Assembly (NCBI RefSeq): GCF_020400825.1 | Contig: NZ_JAINVH010000006.1 | Location: 62,001-126,000, forward strand | DNA length: 64,000 bases | Source of the DNA: Streptomyces sp. HPF1205 | GTDB taxonomy: Bacteria; Actinomycetota; Actinomycetes; Streptomycetales; Streptomycetaceae | Reading direction: 5' to 3' | Shown here: one piece after another, positions 1-10,009 of the stretch | Layout of the letters: the number at the start of each line of letters is the position of its first letter | Numbering within the stretch: position 1 is the stretch's first letter | Program-made: the position numbers and the translations under genes | Notes under the pieces: generated by a model | Databases searched by the model: none | What the model was told of the DNA's origin: nothing | What the model saw: only the letters and a program-made list of their open reading frames with translations

Positions 1-880
<880 letters not shown>

Positions 881-901
881 TGGTTTTCCCTCGACTCCTG
901 G

Positions 902-1975
902 TCAGCGCAGCCGCGGCTTGATCTGCTCGGTGAAGATGGTCTGCTTCTGCTCGGCCGTCAGGTGGCACGCGGAACCGCGGCCCGCGGGCAGCGCCGGCCG
1001 CTCGGCGCTGCACCGGTCGCCACCCACCTCGCCGGTGAACTCGCACCGCGGGTGGAACGGGCAGCCGGACGGCGGGTTGAGCAGGCTCGGCGGGGAGCCG
1101 GGTATGGGCGCCAGCGGCACATTGACGTCCGCCGACAGCCGCGGGATGGAGCCCAGCAGGCCCCAGGCGTACGGGTGCTCGGGCGTCTTGAGGATGTCCC
1201 GCACGGTGCCGCGCTCCACGGCCCGGCCCGCGTACATCACCACCACGTCGTCGGCGGTGTTGGCGATCACGCCGAGGTCGTGGGTGATGAGGATGATCGC
1301 GGTGCCGGTCTCCTGCTGCAGGTCCTTGAGCAGGTCCAGGATCTGCGCCTGCACGGTCACGTCCAGCGCGGTGGTCGGCTCGTCCGCGATCAGCAGTTCG
1401 GGATCGCAGACCAGGGCCAGCGCGATCATCGCGCGCTGCCGCATACCGCCGGAGAACTGGTGCGGGAAGTCGTCCACGCGGGTCTCCGGCTGCGGGATGC
1501 CGACCTTGGCCAGCATCTCGATCGCCCGCTGCCGGGCCTCCCGCTTGGAGGCCCCGGTGTGCTTCATGAACGGCTCGGCGATCTGCCGCCCGACGGTGTA
1601 GTACGGCGACAGGGCGGTCAGCGAGTCCTGGAAGACCATGGCCATCTTGTTGCCGCGCAGCTTCTCCAGCTGCCGCTGGGTGGCGCCGGTCAGCTCCTGG
1701 CCGTCCAGCATGATCTCGCCGGTGATCGTGGTGTTGCGCGGGTTGTGCAGGCCCAGGATCGCCAGGTTCGTCACGGACTTGCCGGAGCCGGACTCGCCGA
1801 CGATGCCGAGCGTCTGGCCGCGCTCCAGGTCGAACGACAGACCGTCGACGGCTTTGACGACGCCGTCCTCGGTCGCGAACCGCACGTACAGGTCGCGTAC
1901 GGACAGGAACGGGCCGCCGCCTGCCTGGGAACCGCCAGGCGCGGAGGCGGGGTCCGGCTTGGTCAGGGTGGTCAC
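902..1975 (-). CDS. Peptide ABC importer ATPase, OppD/DppD type
   Basis: 357-residue ATPase that pairs with the OppF-type subunit to power peptide uptake. Walker A GESGSGKS is at about residues 60-67, the signature is FSGGMRQR, Walker B ends in ADEP, and the C-terminal OppC-HPY type region contains CPFHPRCEF. GTG start at 1975 is preceded by GAGGAG at a spacing of about 8. It lies 52 bases after the upstream permease gene and 21 bases before the next ATPase, consistent with one transcript. Confidence 0.95.
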   Translation of the reverse strand: MTTLTKPDPASAPGGSQAGGGPFLSVRDLYVRFATEDGVVKAVDGLSFDLERGQTLGIVGESGSGKSVTNLAILGLHNPRNTTITGEIMLDGQELTGATQRQLEKLRGNKMAMVFQDSLTALSPYYTVGRQIAEPFMKHTGASKREARQRAIEMLAKVGIPQPETRVDDFPHQFSGGMRQRAMIALALVCDPELLIADEPTTALDVTVQAQILDLLKDLQQETGTAIILITHDLGVIANTADDVVVMYAGRAVERGTVRDILKTPEHPYAWGLLGSIPRLSADVNVPLAPIPGSPPSLLNPPSGCPFHPRCEFTGEVGGDRCSAERPALPAGRGSACHLTAEQKQTIFTEQIKPRLR

Positions 1976-2027
1976 TTTCGGGCTCTCCTCGGGTCCGGAA
2001 CCGGGGTCGGTACGACGTTTGCCGGGT

Positions 2028-3005
2028 TCATGCGAGCCGGATCCGTGGGTCGATGAAGGCGTAGCAGGCGTCGATGATGATGTTGAAGAACACGATGAGC
2101 GCGGCGCCCACCAGCATCACGCCCATCTCCAGCGGCAGGTCGGTGGCCTGCACCGACGAGACCGCGAGGTTGCCCAGGCCGTGCAGGCTGAAGGTCGCCT
2201 CGGTGATGATGGCCCCGCCGAACACCGAGCCGGCGTCGATGCCGAAGATGGTGATGATCGGGCCCATCGCGCCGCGCAGGGCGTAGCGCATGAAGACGTA
2301 GCGCGAGCTCATGCCCTTGGCCCTGGCGGTGCGGACGTGCTCCTCGGACAGCTGCTCGACCATCAGGGAGCGGGTCTGGCGGCTGTAGTTCGACCAGAAG
2401 ATCACCGACATGATCACGCAGGGCAGGATCATCCCCTGGACCGAGCCCCAGATGTCGTGCGACCAGTCGGGGTCCGAACCGCGCTTGAGCCAGCCGAGCT
2501 TGAAGACGAACAGGTACAGCGCGAGCGGGCCGATGAAGTAGATCTGCACCGACTGGCCCAGCAGGGACAGCGAGCTCGCCACCCGGTCGAAGACCGAGCC
2601 CTGCTTCCACGCGGAGATCAGGCCGAGTCCCACGCCGATGATCAGGAAGATGGCCGATCCGCCGACGGCCAGCGACAGCGTGGTCGGGTAGCGGTCCTTG
2701 ATCAGCGCCCACACCGAGGTGTCATTGGTGAACGACAGCCCGAGGCACGGCGCCGGGCAGTTGCCCAGCGGCAGGTGGCGGCCGCCGAAGATGCCGACGA
2801 CGTAGTCCCACCACTGCACCGGGACGGGCTTGTCCAGGCCGAGGTTCTTGTGGATCTGGGCGATGTTCGTGGGGTTGCAGTTCTTGCCGCAGGAGAGCAG
2901 CGCCGGGTCGCTCGGCAGGGTGAAGAACAGCAGATAGGTGACGAAGCTGATCAGGAGGAGGATGACGGCGGCGCCTAGCACCCGGCGTACGAGGAAACGG
3001 AGCAT
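2028..3005 (-). CDS. Peptide ABC importer permease, OppB/DppB type
   Basis: 325-residue inner-membrane permease of the binding-protein-dependent transport family. It starts MLRFLVRRVLGAAVIL, typical of OppB/DppB, with an N-terminal membrane helix, a periplasmic loop bearing SDPALLSCGKNC, and several later membrane segments around an EAA-like loop (residues about 240-265). Gene order in the operon is OppC-type permease, lipoprotein, this permease, two ATPases. That order is the one described for bldKA-E, which imports an extracellular peptide needed for aerial growth. Confidence 0.94.
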   Translation of the reverse strand: MLRFLVRRVLGAAVILLLISFVTYLLFFTLPSDPALLSCGKNCNPTNIAQIHKNLGLDKPVPVQWWDYVVGIFGGRHLPLGNCPAPCLGLSFTNDTSVWALIKDRYPTTLSLAVGGSAIFLIIGVGLGLISAWKQGSVFDRVASSLSLLGQSVQIYFIGPLALYLFVFKLGWLKRGSDPDWSHDIWGSVQGMILPCVIMSVIFWSNYSRQTRSLMVEQLSEEHVRTARAKGMSSRYVFMRYALRGAMGPIITIFGIDAGSVFGGAIITEATFSLHGLGNLAVSSVQATDLPLEMGVMLVGAALIVFFNIIIDACYAFIDPRIRLA

Positions 3006-3161
3006 GGGTCGGGCTCTTCCGTAGGGGTGCCGCTGGCTGTGCGGCGCCGGTCGGGAGCGGATGGAGGGGGCGCCCCCAGTCCGGCGTCCGGCCCCGCGGA
3101 CCTGCCGCGGGGCCGGACACCGGTGGAGGCTGTTTCGGCGGTACTGCCGTACTGCCGGGGG

Positions 3162-4952
3162 CTACTTCACGAAGACGGTGTTCGGGCTCAGGGTGCCGAG
3201 CGGCGAGTTGTAGCTCACGCCACCGAGGCCGTTGCCGTAGACGTTGTAGTACTTGTCGTACAGGTACGGGACCGACGGGACGTCGTTGCCCTCGATGTAC
3301 TCGGCCAGCTTCTGCCACTCGGCGGTCTGCTGGGTCAGGTCGGCGATGTTGTTGATCCGGTCGATCTCGCTGTTGACGTGCGGGTCGTTCAGGTGCGAGT
3401 AGTCCGGGTCGTCATCGGCGACCAGTCGGCCGTCCTGGGTCGGCGGGATGACCGTCGAGGCGTTCGGCCAGTCGGCGCCCCAGCCCGTGCGGTACATGTC
3501 GTACGGGTTGTTCACCTTGCCGATCAGCGTGTAGTACTGCGTCGAGTCGATCGGCGTGGCGTTCAGCGTGATGCCGGCCTTCGCGAAGGCGTTCTTCAGC
3601 GTGGTGGCCACGTTCTGCCAGCGCGGGGTGTTGGAGTAGGCGTAGGTCAGCTTGAGGTTGGTGACCCCGGCCTCCTTCAGCAGCTCCTTGGCCTTCTCCG
3701 GGTCGCCGGTCGGCTTGGTGAGCTTGCCGAACGGGTCGGCCGGCTTGAACCCGGCGACCGTCGGGCCTATCAGGTTGGTGCCCAGGTCGCCCTGGGTCGG
3801 GCCGCCGAGCGCGGTCTGCACCTGCTGCAGCGGGAACGCGTACTCGATGGCCTTGCGGACCCGGACGTCCTTGACGCGCGTCACGTTGATGTTGAACACG
3901 TCGACGAACGGCTGGACCTCGTTGACCAGGCGCGGCTTGAGCGAGGCGTCACCGGCGATGACCGAGGTCTGCGTCGGCGAGGCCGAGGCGACCAGGGCCA
4001 GCGAGTTCTTGTCGTCGCCGGACGAGGCCTGCAGCCGCTGGGTGAGGCTGTCCTGGTCGATGCCGAGCTGGATGTCCCACTTGTTCGGGTAGGCGTTGCG
4101 GATCGGGTCCGAGTTCGGGTCCCACTGCGTGTTGCGGACCAGTTCCAGCGCCTTGCCCGCCTGGTAGCTGGCGATCTTGTACGGGCCGTCGGAGAACGGG
4201 GCGGTGTCGTACTTCGGGCCGGTGTCCTTGGACTTCAGGATCGGGCCGGAGCCGGACAGGGCCATCGCGTACGGGGCGTCGGCGTGCGGCTTGAGGAAGT
4301 GGAAGACCACGGTCTTCGAGTCCGGCGTCGCGATCACCGAGTCGGGCAGTTCCTTGCCCTTCTGCGGACCCTGGTAGACCTTGCGGAAGTTCTCACCGGA
4401 CAGCCACACCTGCAGGTACTGCGGGCCGGCGGTCTCGAAGCTGGAGTAGAGCCGCTCGATGCCGTACTTGACCTGGTCGGAGGTGATCGGCGTGCCGTCC
4501 TCCCACTTCAGGCCGTCCTTGAGGTGGTAGGTCCAGGTCTTGCCGCCGTCGGACGAGGTGCCCGCGTCGGTCGCCAGGTCGCCGACCAGGACGGTCTTGC
4601 CCGTCGCCGGGTCGATCTTGTAGTTGGTCAGCTGGCGGCTGAACAGCTGCCCGATGACCTGCTCCTGGTTGACGTACGCCTGCGCCGGGTCCAGGTGGTT
4701 GATGCCGCTCTGCTCGAGGTCGTGGACGGTGCCACCCTGCTTGGCACCGCTGACCGCGAGGGCCGGGCCCTTGGAGTCGGCGGCAGTGCCGACCGTGATC
4801 TCCTGGACCTTGGCCTGGACAGCGGTGGGGCTGGCGCCGGACGAGTTGCTCCCGCCCGAGGGACCGCCGCCCCCGCCGCTGCTGCACGCGCTCAGGGCCA
4901 GTGCCCCCACCGACAGCACGGCTGCCGCGTATTGCGCCCTACGCTTATTCAT
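3162..4952 (-). CDS. Peptide-binding lipoprotein, SBP family 5 (OppA/BldKB-like)
   Basis: 596-residue extracellular solute-binding lipoprotein that captures peptides for the importer. The start at 4952 (MNKRRAQ) is chosen because it gives a clean lipoprotein signal peptide with lipobox LSAC ending at Cys23; a longer in-frame start at 5015 would put 21 extra residues in front of the signal. AGGCAGGA precedes it. The mature N-terminus is a Gly/Ser-rich tether (about residues 24-40), followed by the family 5 two-lobe fold, including a GADWPNAST segment near the C-terminal third. The lipoprotein lies between the two permease genes, as in bldK. Confidence 0.93.
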   Translation of the reverse strand: MNKRRAQYAAAVLSVGALALSACSSGGGGGPSGGSNSSGASPTAVQAKVQEITVGTAADSKGPALAVSGAKQGGTVHDLEQSGINHLDPAQAYVNQEQVIGQLFSRQLTNYKIDPATGKTVLVGDLATDAGTSSDGGKTWTYHLKDGLKWEDGTPITSDQVKYGIERLYSSFETAGPQYLQVWLSGENFRKVYQGPQKGKELPDSVIATPDSKTVVFHFLKPHADAPYAMALSGSGPILKSKDTGPKYDTAPFSDGPYKIASYQAGKALELVRNTQWDPNSDPIRNAYPNKWDIQLGIDQDSLTQRLQASSGDDKNSLALVASASPTQTSVIAGDASLKPRLVNEVQPFVDVFNINVTRVKDVRVRKAIEYAFPLQQVQTALGGPTQGDLGTNLIGPTVAGFKPADPFGKLTKPTGDPEKAKELLKEAGVTNLKLTYAYSNTPRWQNVATTLKNAFAKAGITLNATPIDSTQYYTLIGKVNNPYDMYRTGWGADWPNASTVIPPTQDGRLVADDDPDYSHLNDPHVNSEIDRINNIADLTQQTAEWQKLAEYIEGNDVPSVPYLYDKYYNVYGNGLGGVSYNSPLGTLSPNTVFVK

Positions 4953-5023
4953 TGATTCCTGCCTGTCATCGAACTGGCCTTGTCGTCCCCGGGTTCGGCA
5001 AGACGACCTGGACACTCATGAAC

Positions 5024-6052
5024 TCAACGGATGGTCTTGGGATCGAGAGCGTCCCGGACGGAGTCCCCGAGCAGGTTGAAGGCGACGACGAAGATGACCA
5101 TCGCGATGCCGGGGAAGAACATGTAGGTGATGTCGGCCTGGTAGTTGGCCGCCGCGTCCTGGAACATCAGGCCCCAGTCGGGGGTCGGCTGGCGCATGCC
5201 CACGCCGAGGAACGACAGGCCGGCCTCCGCGGTCACGTTGACCGGGAGCAGGAGGGTCGACTGCACCAGGATGGTGGTCCACAGGTTCGGCAGCAGTTCC
5301 TTGCGGATGATGCGGCCGGTGGAGGCGCCCGACAGCCGCGCCGCCTCGATGTACTCGCGCTCGCGCAGGCTCAGCACCTGCGCGCGCACCAACCGGCCCA
5401 GCGACATCCAGCCGAGCAGGAACATCACCAGGACCAGGGTGAGGAAGCGCAGCGACGTCGGCTCCTCGCTGCCCGGCTTGACGAACAGCGACAGCAGGAC
5501 CGGCGTGAAGGTGATGTAGAACAGCTGCTGCGGGAACGACATCATCAGGTCGGAGAAGCGGCCGAGGAAGTAGTCGGTCCGCCCGCCGAGGTAGCCCTGG
5601 ATCAGTCCGATGGCGACACCGACGACGACGGACAGCACCGTCACGGCCAGGGCCACGCACAGCGAGGTGCGGATGCCGTAGATCAGCAGGGCGAAGATGT
5701 CCCGCCCGAGGTGCGGCTCGATGCCGAACCAGTGGTCCCCGCTGATGCCGCCGTTGGGCTTGATGGGCATCCCGTAGGCGTTCAGCAGGCCGTCGTCCTG
5801 GCCGTAGAGGGCGTACGCGTTCTTCCCGTACAGCTTGACGATCAGCGGGGCGAAGATCGCGATGAACACGAACGCGCCGACGACGAAGGCGCAGATGACC
5901 CCCACCTTGTCGCGCTTGAACCGTATCCAAGCGAGCTGCCGCGGCGACCGCCCGACGAGTTCCGGGGACTTGCCCGGGCCGCCGGAGTCGCCGCCCTCGG
6001 GGTCGAGGGTGAGGCTGCCCGAGCTCTCAGCAGCCTGACTTGGACTTGTCAT
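5024..6052 (-). CDS. Peptide ABC importer permease, OppC/DppC type
   Basis: First gene of the peptide-import operon, about 342 residues. A Gly/Pro-rich cytoplasmic N-terminus (first 35 residues) precedes the OppC N-terminal helix and the GRDIFALLIYGIRTSL segment typical of OppC/DppC. The EAA-like loop reads EREYIEAARLSGAS. ATG at 6052 is preferred over GTG at 6055 because GGGGAAG then has a 4-base spacing. The encoded membrane subunit pairs with the OppB-type permease at 2028-3005. Confidence 0.93.
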   Translation of the reverse strand: MTSPSQAAESSGSLTLDPEGGDSGGPGKSPELVGRSPRQLAWIRFKRDKVGVICAFVVGAFVFIAIFAPLIVKLYGKNAYALYGQDDGLLNAYGMPIKPNGGISGDHWFGIEPHLGRDIFALLIYGIRTSLCVALAVTVLSVVVGVAIGLIQGYLGGRTDYFLGRFSDLMMSFPQQLFYITFTPVLLSLFVKPGSEEPTSLRFLTLVLVMFLLGWMSLGRLVRAQVLSLREREYIEAARLSGASTGRIIRKELLPNLWTTILVQSTLLLPVNVTAEAGLSFLGVGMRQPTPDWGLMFQDAAANYQADITYMFFPGIAMVIFVVAFNLLGDSVRDALDPKTIR

Positions 6053-6352
6053 CACACTTCCCCAGGACCGTAAAACGTGCGTGCGGCACCGATGCGCAAC
6101 GCGGGTTGAGCGGACTTTCGCAATGGAATGAACTTGCAGTCAAGAGGGGACGGAGGGAAGAAAGCTTGTTGTTTGGCATCTTGAGCGAAGGTTTTGCAGA
6201 TCGTCCCCAAGGCGTGCTTGACAGAGATCCATCCCAAGCCGCATATCGGACATGTCGTATCGAACCGCGTTAACATTCCGGCAACTTGACTGTCGCAACA
6301 CCGATATACGGACCGAGCAGTCTGAACAACGTACGGCCGTGCGGGTGCCGTA

Positions 6353-6387
6353 GGCCGGCCGGAGCGTGTCGAGCGCTCCGGCCGGCC
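6353..6387. terminator. Strong hairpin, 14-bp stem
   Basis: GGCCGGCCGGAGCG (6353-6366) pairs perfectly with its complement at 6374-6387 across a 7-base loop. It lies between two divergent genes, so it is either a relic or remote terminator, or a leader structure of the gene at 6489. Confidence 0.5.
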
Positions 6388-6406
6388 GCTCCCGCGGCCC
6401 TTCCGG

Positions 6407-6423
6407 ACCCCCCTTCGGGGGGT
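6407..6423. terminator. Short perfect hairpin ACCCCCC-TTC-GGGGGGT
   Basis: A 7-bp perfect stem with a 3-base loop, 65 bases before the start at 6489. Terminator-like in shape, but no gene ends nearby on the plus strand; it could be a transcription attenuator or a leader structure. Confidence 0.4.
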
Positions 6424-6488
6424 GGCTGTTCCTCCCCGGTGTGTGCGGGTATATCTGAGGCAACATCGGGCCCCGGGGGAGCAGGCCA

Positions 6489-7838
6489 ATGCAACAACCC
6501 ATGCAACAACCCATGCAGTACGGCGCCGGCACGGGCGCTGGAGCGGGACAAGGTTACGGAGCCGGTGCGCGCGGGGCGCTCGCCCCCGGCGCGCGGGCCG
6601 CCGGAGCGGCACTCTGCGCGGCCATGCTGGCCGTGGAGATCGCCTGGGTGATCAGGGACCTCAAGGCGGTCGGGCTGCACGACACCCTGTGGACCTGGCT
6701 GGGCCTGCTGCTGCCGGGCAACGAGCACGGGCTGCTCGCCACCGGCGGACTGGACGCGGTCCTGATCGTCGTGCTGGCCGGCGCCCTCGTCGCGTCCCGG
6801 CGGCCGAGCGCCGGCTGGGCGTTCGTCGCCGCCGGCCTGTTCGCCGCGGTCTACCGGCTGCCGGAGGTGTGGATCTTCACCGCCGACTGGACGAAGGGCG
6901 CGCCGCTGCACGACCGGGCGCTGAGCACCGGCATCGGCTTCGTCGTGGCGGGTATCGCGCTGATCGTCCTCGGGCTGGCCGGCCGGCGGCCCGCGGACGC
7001 CCCGCCGCCCGGCCCGTACCCGGCGTACGGTGCCTACCAGGGCCCGGCCGCGGCCCCGGCGCCGTACGGCGGGGGCGGCGCGGCGACGGGCGGGCAGGTG
7101 CCCGCGCGCCCGGGTGACGGGCCCGCCGTCGTCGCCGGACTGCTGGCGCTGGCGCTCGCCCTGGAGCTCACCGGCTGGCAGTTCTACTACGTCCAGAAGT
7201 ACAACGACCCCGGCTACGGCGAGCCGCACCTGTACAAGCACCTGATCACCGGCGAGCGGACCATCGAGTACCTGCTCGCGGCGCCCACGTACTACGGGGC
7301 CTGGGCCGCGGTCGCGCTCGGCGTGGTGCTCGCGGTGGCGGCCCTCGCCCGCGCCCCGCTGGCCCGTACCCTCGGGACGGCGCTCGGCTTCCTGGTGGCC
7401 CTCAACGCCGTGATCTCGCTGGACGCGTGGCACAAGGAGAGGCTGCTGTTCAAGGACGGGATACCCACCTTCTTCGTCGCCCAGCAGGGCTTCGAGATCG
7501 GCGAGCTGGTGGCCGGGCTGCTGCTCCTCGTGCTGCTGATCCCGAAGGCCGGCGGCCCCCGTCCGGCGCCCGCGCCCGCCTGGGGACCGCCGCCCGCCGG
7601 CGGCTTCCCGCACCCCCCGCAGGCACCGCCGCCACCGGCCTACGGGGGCGCCGCCGACACTCCCGGAGCCTTCGGCCCGCCGCCGAACTTGCCGCCCAAC
7701 TTGCCCCCTCAGCAGTCACAACCACCTCAGCGGCCACCGGCGTCCTACGGTTACCCGCCGAGCGCGCCGCCGAGCACCCCGCCCCGCACCCCGCCGAACG
7801 CGCCGCCCCCGCCGGCCGAACCACCGCGCGGCCAGTAG
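6489..7838 (+). CDS. Multi-pass membrane protein with Pro-rich C-terminal tail
   Basis: 449 residues, function unknown. The N-terminus has the short repeat MQQPMQQPMQ and a Gly/Ala-rich stretch, followed by about eight hydrophobic segments in two blocks (roughly residues 40-170 and 220-360) separated by a Pro/Gly/Tyr-rich linker. The last 80 residues are a disordered proline-rich tail. Two similar four-helix blocks suggest an internal duplication. The start is the ATG preceded by GGGGGAG at about 7 bases. It is monocistronic: the gene ends 104 bases before a strong terminator. Confidence 0.8.
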   Translation: MQQPMQQPMQYGAGTGAGAGQGYGAGARGALAPGARAAGAALCAAMLAVEIAWVIRDLKAVGLHDTLWTWLGLLLPGNEHGLLATGGLDAVLIVVLAGALVASRRPSAGWAFVAAGLFAAVYRLPEVWIFTADWTKGAPLHDRALSTGIGFVVAGIALIVLGLAGRRPADAPPPGPYPAYGAYQGPAAAPAPYGGGGAATGGQVPARPGDGPAVVAGLLALALALELTGWQFYYVQKYNDPGYGEPHLYKHLITGERTIEYLLAAPTYYGAWAAVALGVVLAVAALARAPLARTLGTALGFLVALNAVISLDAWHKERLLFKDGIPTFFVAQQGFEIGELVAGLLLLVLLIPKAGGPRPAPAPAWGPPPAGGFPHPPQAPPPPAYGGAADTPGAFGPPPNLPPNLPPQQSQPPQRPPASYGYPPSAPPSTPPRTPPNAPPPPAEPPRGQ

Positions 7839-7941
7839 TCGAACGACGATGGGAACAAGCCAAGTTCGTTCATTCGCGCCGGTCGGACCCGCCGCCCCGG
7901 GCGCCCGCGGCCCGCTCGCCCGCCCACCCGCCGGCCGGTGA

Positions 7942-7986
7942 GCGGGCGCCGCCCCGAGGACCCCCGTACTCCGGGGCGGCGCCCGC
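7942..7986 (+). terminator. Rho-independent-like hairpin, 15-bp perfect stem
   Basis: GCGGGCGCCGCCCCG at 7942-7956 pairs perfectly with 7972-7986 over a 15-base loop. It lies 104 bases after the stop of the membrane protein gene and has no U-tract, as is common in streptomycetes. Confidence 0.7.
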
Positions 7987-8225
7987 CACGCACCCCCGCG
8001 CCACCGGCCGGCGCCGGCCCGGCGGATGAGAGGTACGTCATATCCGTGACACTAGGGGAGACCACTGACAACGGCCGCCCCGATGCCGCCTGTTGGCCGC
8101 CCACCCGGCGCCACCTGCGGCGAAGTCCCGCGGTGCGGCGCGGTGGCCCTTCCGGCCGGTGGCCGGATCCGGTCATGCGCCCCCGTGTGCTTCCGTGCTC
8201 CGACATATGCGGTCGCACGGAAAGT

Positions 8226-8231
8226 TATGAT
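8226..8231 (+). promoter_or_regulatory. Candidate -10 box TATGAT
   Basis: TATGAT lies about 70 bases before the GTG start of the small membrane protein at 8303. No good -35 box is present at 17-18 bases, so this is tentative. Confidence 0.3.
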
Positions 8232-8302
8232 CCGTAGCCGTGGGTGGGTAATAAGCATGTGGCAACTGACATGAACCCTGCGTACCTGGGAGGTGAGCCG
8301 CT

Positions 8303-8497
8303 GTGGCGCTGTCGATTTCGGCGGTACTGCTGCTGCTGATCGTCGTGGTCCTGCTGGTCCGCCGCTCGGGGCTCAAGCCAGGCCACGCCATCGCGTGCAC
8401 GCTGCTCGGCTTCTACCTCGCCAGTTCCTCATGGGCGCCGCAGATCACCGACCTGACGACCAACGTCGCCCAGACCATCTCCAACATCAAGATCTGA
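8303..8497 (+). CDS. Small membrane protein, 64 residues
   Basis: GTG start with GGGAGGTGAG about 6-8 bases upstream. The protein has one hydrophobic N-terminal helix (residues 4-20), a basic turn RRSGLKPGHA and a second hydrophobic stretch (29-45), then a polar tail ending SNIKI. Function is unknown; the look is of a short conserved actinobacterial membrane protein. It ends 31 bases before mshB on the same strand, but mshB appears to have its own leaderless promoter. Confidence 0.75.
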   Translation: MALSISAVLLLLIVVVLLVRRSGLKPGHAIACTLLGFYLASSSWAPQITDLTTNVAQTISNIKI

Positions 8498-8516
8498 CGC
8501 GACCGGGATCGGGCCG

Positions 8517-8522
8517 TAGGCT
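8517..8522 (+). promoter_or_regulatory. Candidate -10 box TAGGCT for leaderless mshB
   Basis: TAGGCT ends 6 bases before the ATG of mshB at 8529 and there is no Shine-Dalgarno sequence between, so transcription would start at or next to the A of the start codon. The same arrangement recurs at 20469, 20874 and 29560. Confidence 0.5.
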
Positions 8523-8528
8523 TCGGCC

Positions 8529-9437
8529 ATGACCGATCTTCCGGCGAGTCCTCCGGCGGGCCTTCCGGCGCGGCGGCTGCTGCTCGTCCACGCACACCCG
8601 GACGACGAAACGATCCAGAACGGCGTGACCATGGCCAAGTACGCGGCCGAGGGCGCGCTGGTCACCCTCGTCACCTGCACCCTGGGCGAGGAGGGCGAGG
8701 TGATTCCCGAGGAGCTGGCGCACCTCGCCGCCGACCGGGACGACACCCTCGGGCAGCACCGGATCGGCGAGCTGGCCGCCGCCATGGCCGAACTCGGCGT
8801 CACCGACCACCGCTTCCTCGGCGGCCCCGGCCGGTACCGCGACTCCGGGATGATGGGCGTGCCGCAGAACGACCGCCCCGACTGCTTCTGGCAGGCGGAC
8901 CTGGACGAGGCGGCCGGCCACCTCGCCGACGTCATCCTCGACGTCCGCCCCCAGGTACTGATCACCTACGACGACTTCGGCGGCTACGGCCACCCCGACC
9001 ACATCCAGGCCCACCGCGTCGCCATGCGCGGCTACGAACTCGCCGCCGAGCGCGGCCACCGCGTCGAGCGCGTCTACGAGACCCGCGTCCCGCGCTCCGT
9101 GGTCGAGGCCGGGTTCGCCCGGCTCGCGGCAGCCGGGAAGGACTTCCCCTTCCAGGGCATCGCGACCGTGGACGACGTGCCCGGCGTGGTGGACGACGAC
9201 CAGATCGGCGTGGCCGTGAACGGCGAGGCGTACGCCGACCGCAAGACCGCCGCCATGCGCGCCCACGCCACCCAGATCGCCGTCGACGGCCCCTTCTTCG
9301 CCCTGTCCAACGACCTGGGCCAGCCGTTCTTCGCCGTCGAGTACTACCGCCAGGTGCGCGGCGAGGCGCTCACCGAGGGCCTGGGCACCGACCTGTTCCC
9401 GGCCGTCGCGGCCACGGCCCCGGAGGGCGCCCGGTGA
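8529..9437 (+). CDS. mshB: Mycothiol pathway deacetylase MshB (PIG-L family)
   Basis: 302-residue zinc deacetylase that removes the acetyl group from GlcNAc-inositol to give GlcN-inositol, the second committed intermediate of mycothiol, in the cytoplasm. The zinc and catalytic motif AHPDDE is at residues 22-27 (H23, D25, D26) and the third zinc ligand lies in GHPDH (H158). The segment [13 protein letters not shown] near residue 98-110 is characteristic of MshB rather than of the conjugate amidase Mca. A membrane protein gene overlaps its stop codon. It appears leaderless. Confidence 0.93.
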   Translation: MTDLPASPPAGLPARRLLLVHAHPDDETIQNGVTMAKYAAEGALVTLVTCTLGEEGEVIPEELAHLAADRDDTLGQHRIGELAAAMAELGVTDHRFLGGPGRYRDSGMMGVPQNDRPDCFWQADLDEAAGHLADVILDVRPQVLITYDDFGGYGHPDHIQAHRVAMRGYELAAERGHRVERVYETRVPRSVVEAGFARLAAAGKDFPFQGIATVDDVPGVVDDDQIGVAVNGEAYADRKTAAMRAHATQIAVDGPFFALSNDLGQPFFAVEYYRQVRGEALTEGLGTDLFPAVAATAPEGAR

Positions 9438-9859
9438 ACCCGGTGAACCCCGCGGGCAGGGCGGGAACGGCGGGAGCGAGGACAACGGCCGACCGCGCGC
9501 CCTCCCCGCGCACGCGCCTGCTCGTCTACGCGGGACTCGCGGTGCTCGCCGCCGTGGTCGCCGCCGCCGGCGCGCTGGTGCAGGCGGCCTGGTTCCCCGG
9601 CGGGCTGCTGCTCGCGCTCGCCGGGTGCCTGGCGCTGTTCTACGGCGGCGTGAAGGTCAGCGGCACCCGGCTCGGCGCCGTGGTGCCCGCCGCGGTGTGG
9701 GTGGTGTGCGTGATGCTGCTCAGCACCTCGCGGCCCGAGGGCGACTTCCTCTTCGCGGCCGGTGTGGGACCGTACATCTACCTGCTCGGCGGCGCGATGG
9801 GCGCGGTGATCTGCGCCACGGTGCCGCAACTTCCGCGGGGCGGCCCGAATCGCCTCTGA
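9434..9859 (+). CDS. Small multi-pass membrane protein coupled to mshB
   Basis: 141 residues. Its GTG start overlaps the mshB stop as GTGA (9434-9437), which indicates translational coupling. After a basic N-terminus (about 30 residues) there are four hydrophobic segments (roughly 32-55, 58-75, 80-98, 112-130). It resembles the conserved DUF6113-type membrane proteins found after mshB in streptomycetes; function unknown. Confidence 0.85.
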   Translation: MNPVNPAGRAGTAGARTTADRAPSPRTRLLVYAGLAVLAAVVAAAGALVQAAWFPGGLLLALAGCLALFYGGVKVSGTRLGAVVPAAVWVVCVMLLSTSRPEGDFLFAAGVGPYIYLLGGAMGAVICATVPQLPRGGPNRL

Positions 9860-10009
9860 CGTGGCACACGGGGCGCCGATCATGGTTGGCTGTCCCGGCC
9901 GCGTTCCCAGGGACGCGGGCCGCCTCCGCGCCCCGCTCGGTATGGTGGTCGCGCCGGCGAGCCGCCCGCTGTGCGATGAGGGCGGCGCAACCAACCGGGA
10001 GAGCCTGCT

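Larger units (their letters stand above)
6053..6488. other. Intergenic region between divergent peptide importer and membrane protein genes
   Basis: 436 bases with no convincing gene. It is more AT-rich in its left half (6100-6310), where promoters of the peptide-import operon should lie, and contains two GC hairpins at 6353-6387 and 6407-6423 just upstream of the plus-strand gene at 6489. I see no tRNA or small RNA signature. Confidence 0.6.
7839..8302. other. Intergenic region with terminator and candidate promoter
   Basis: 464 bases. The left half holds the 15-bp hairpin at 7942-7986. The right half is less GC-rich and ends in the ribosome binding site of the small gene at 8303; TATGAT at 8226-8231 is a possible -10 box. 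No gene is evident. Confidence 0.6.
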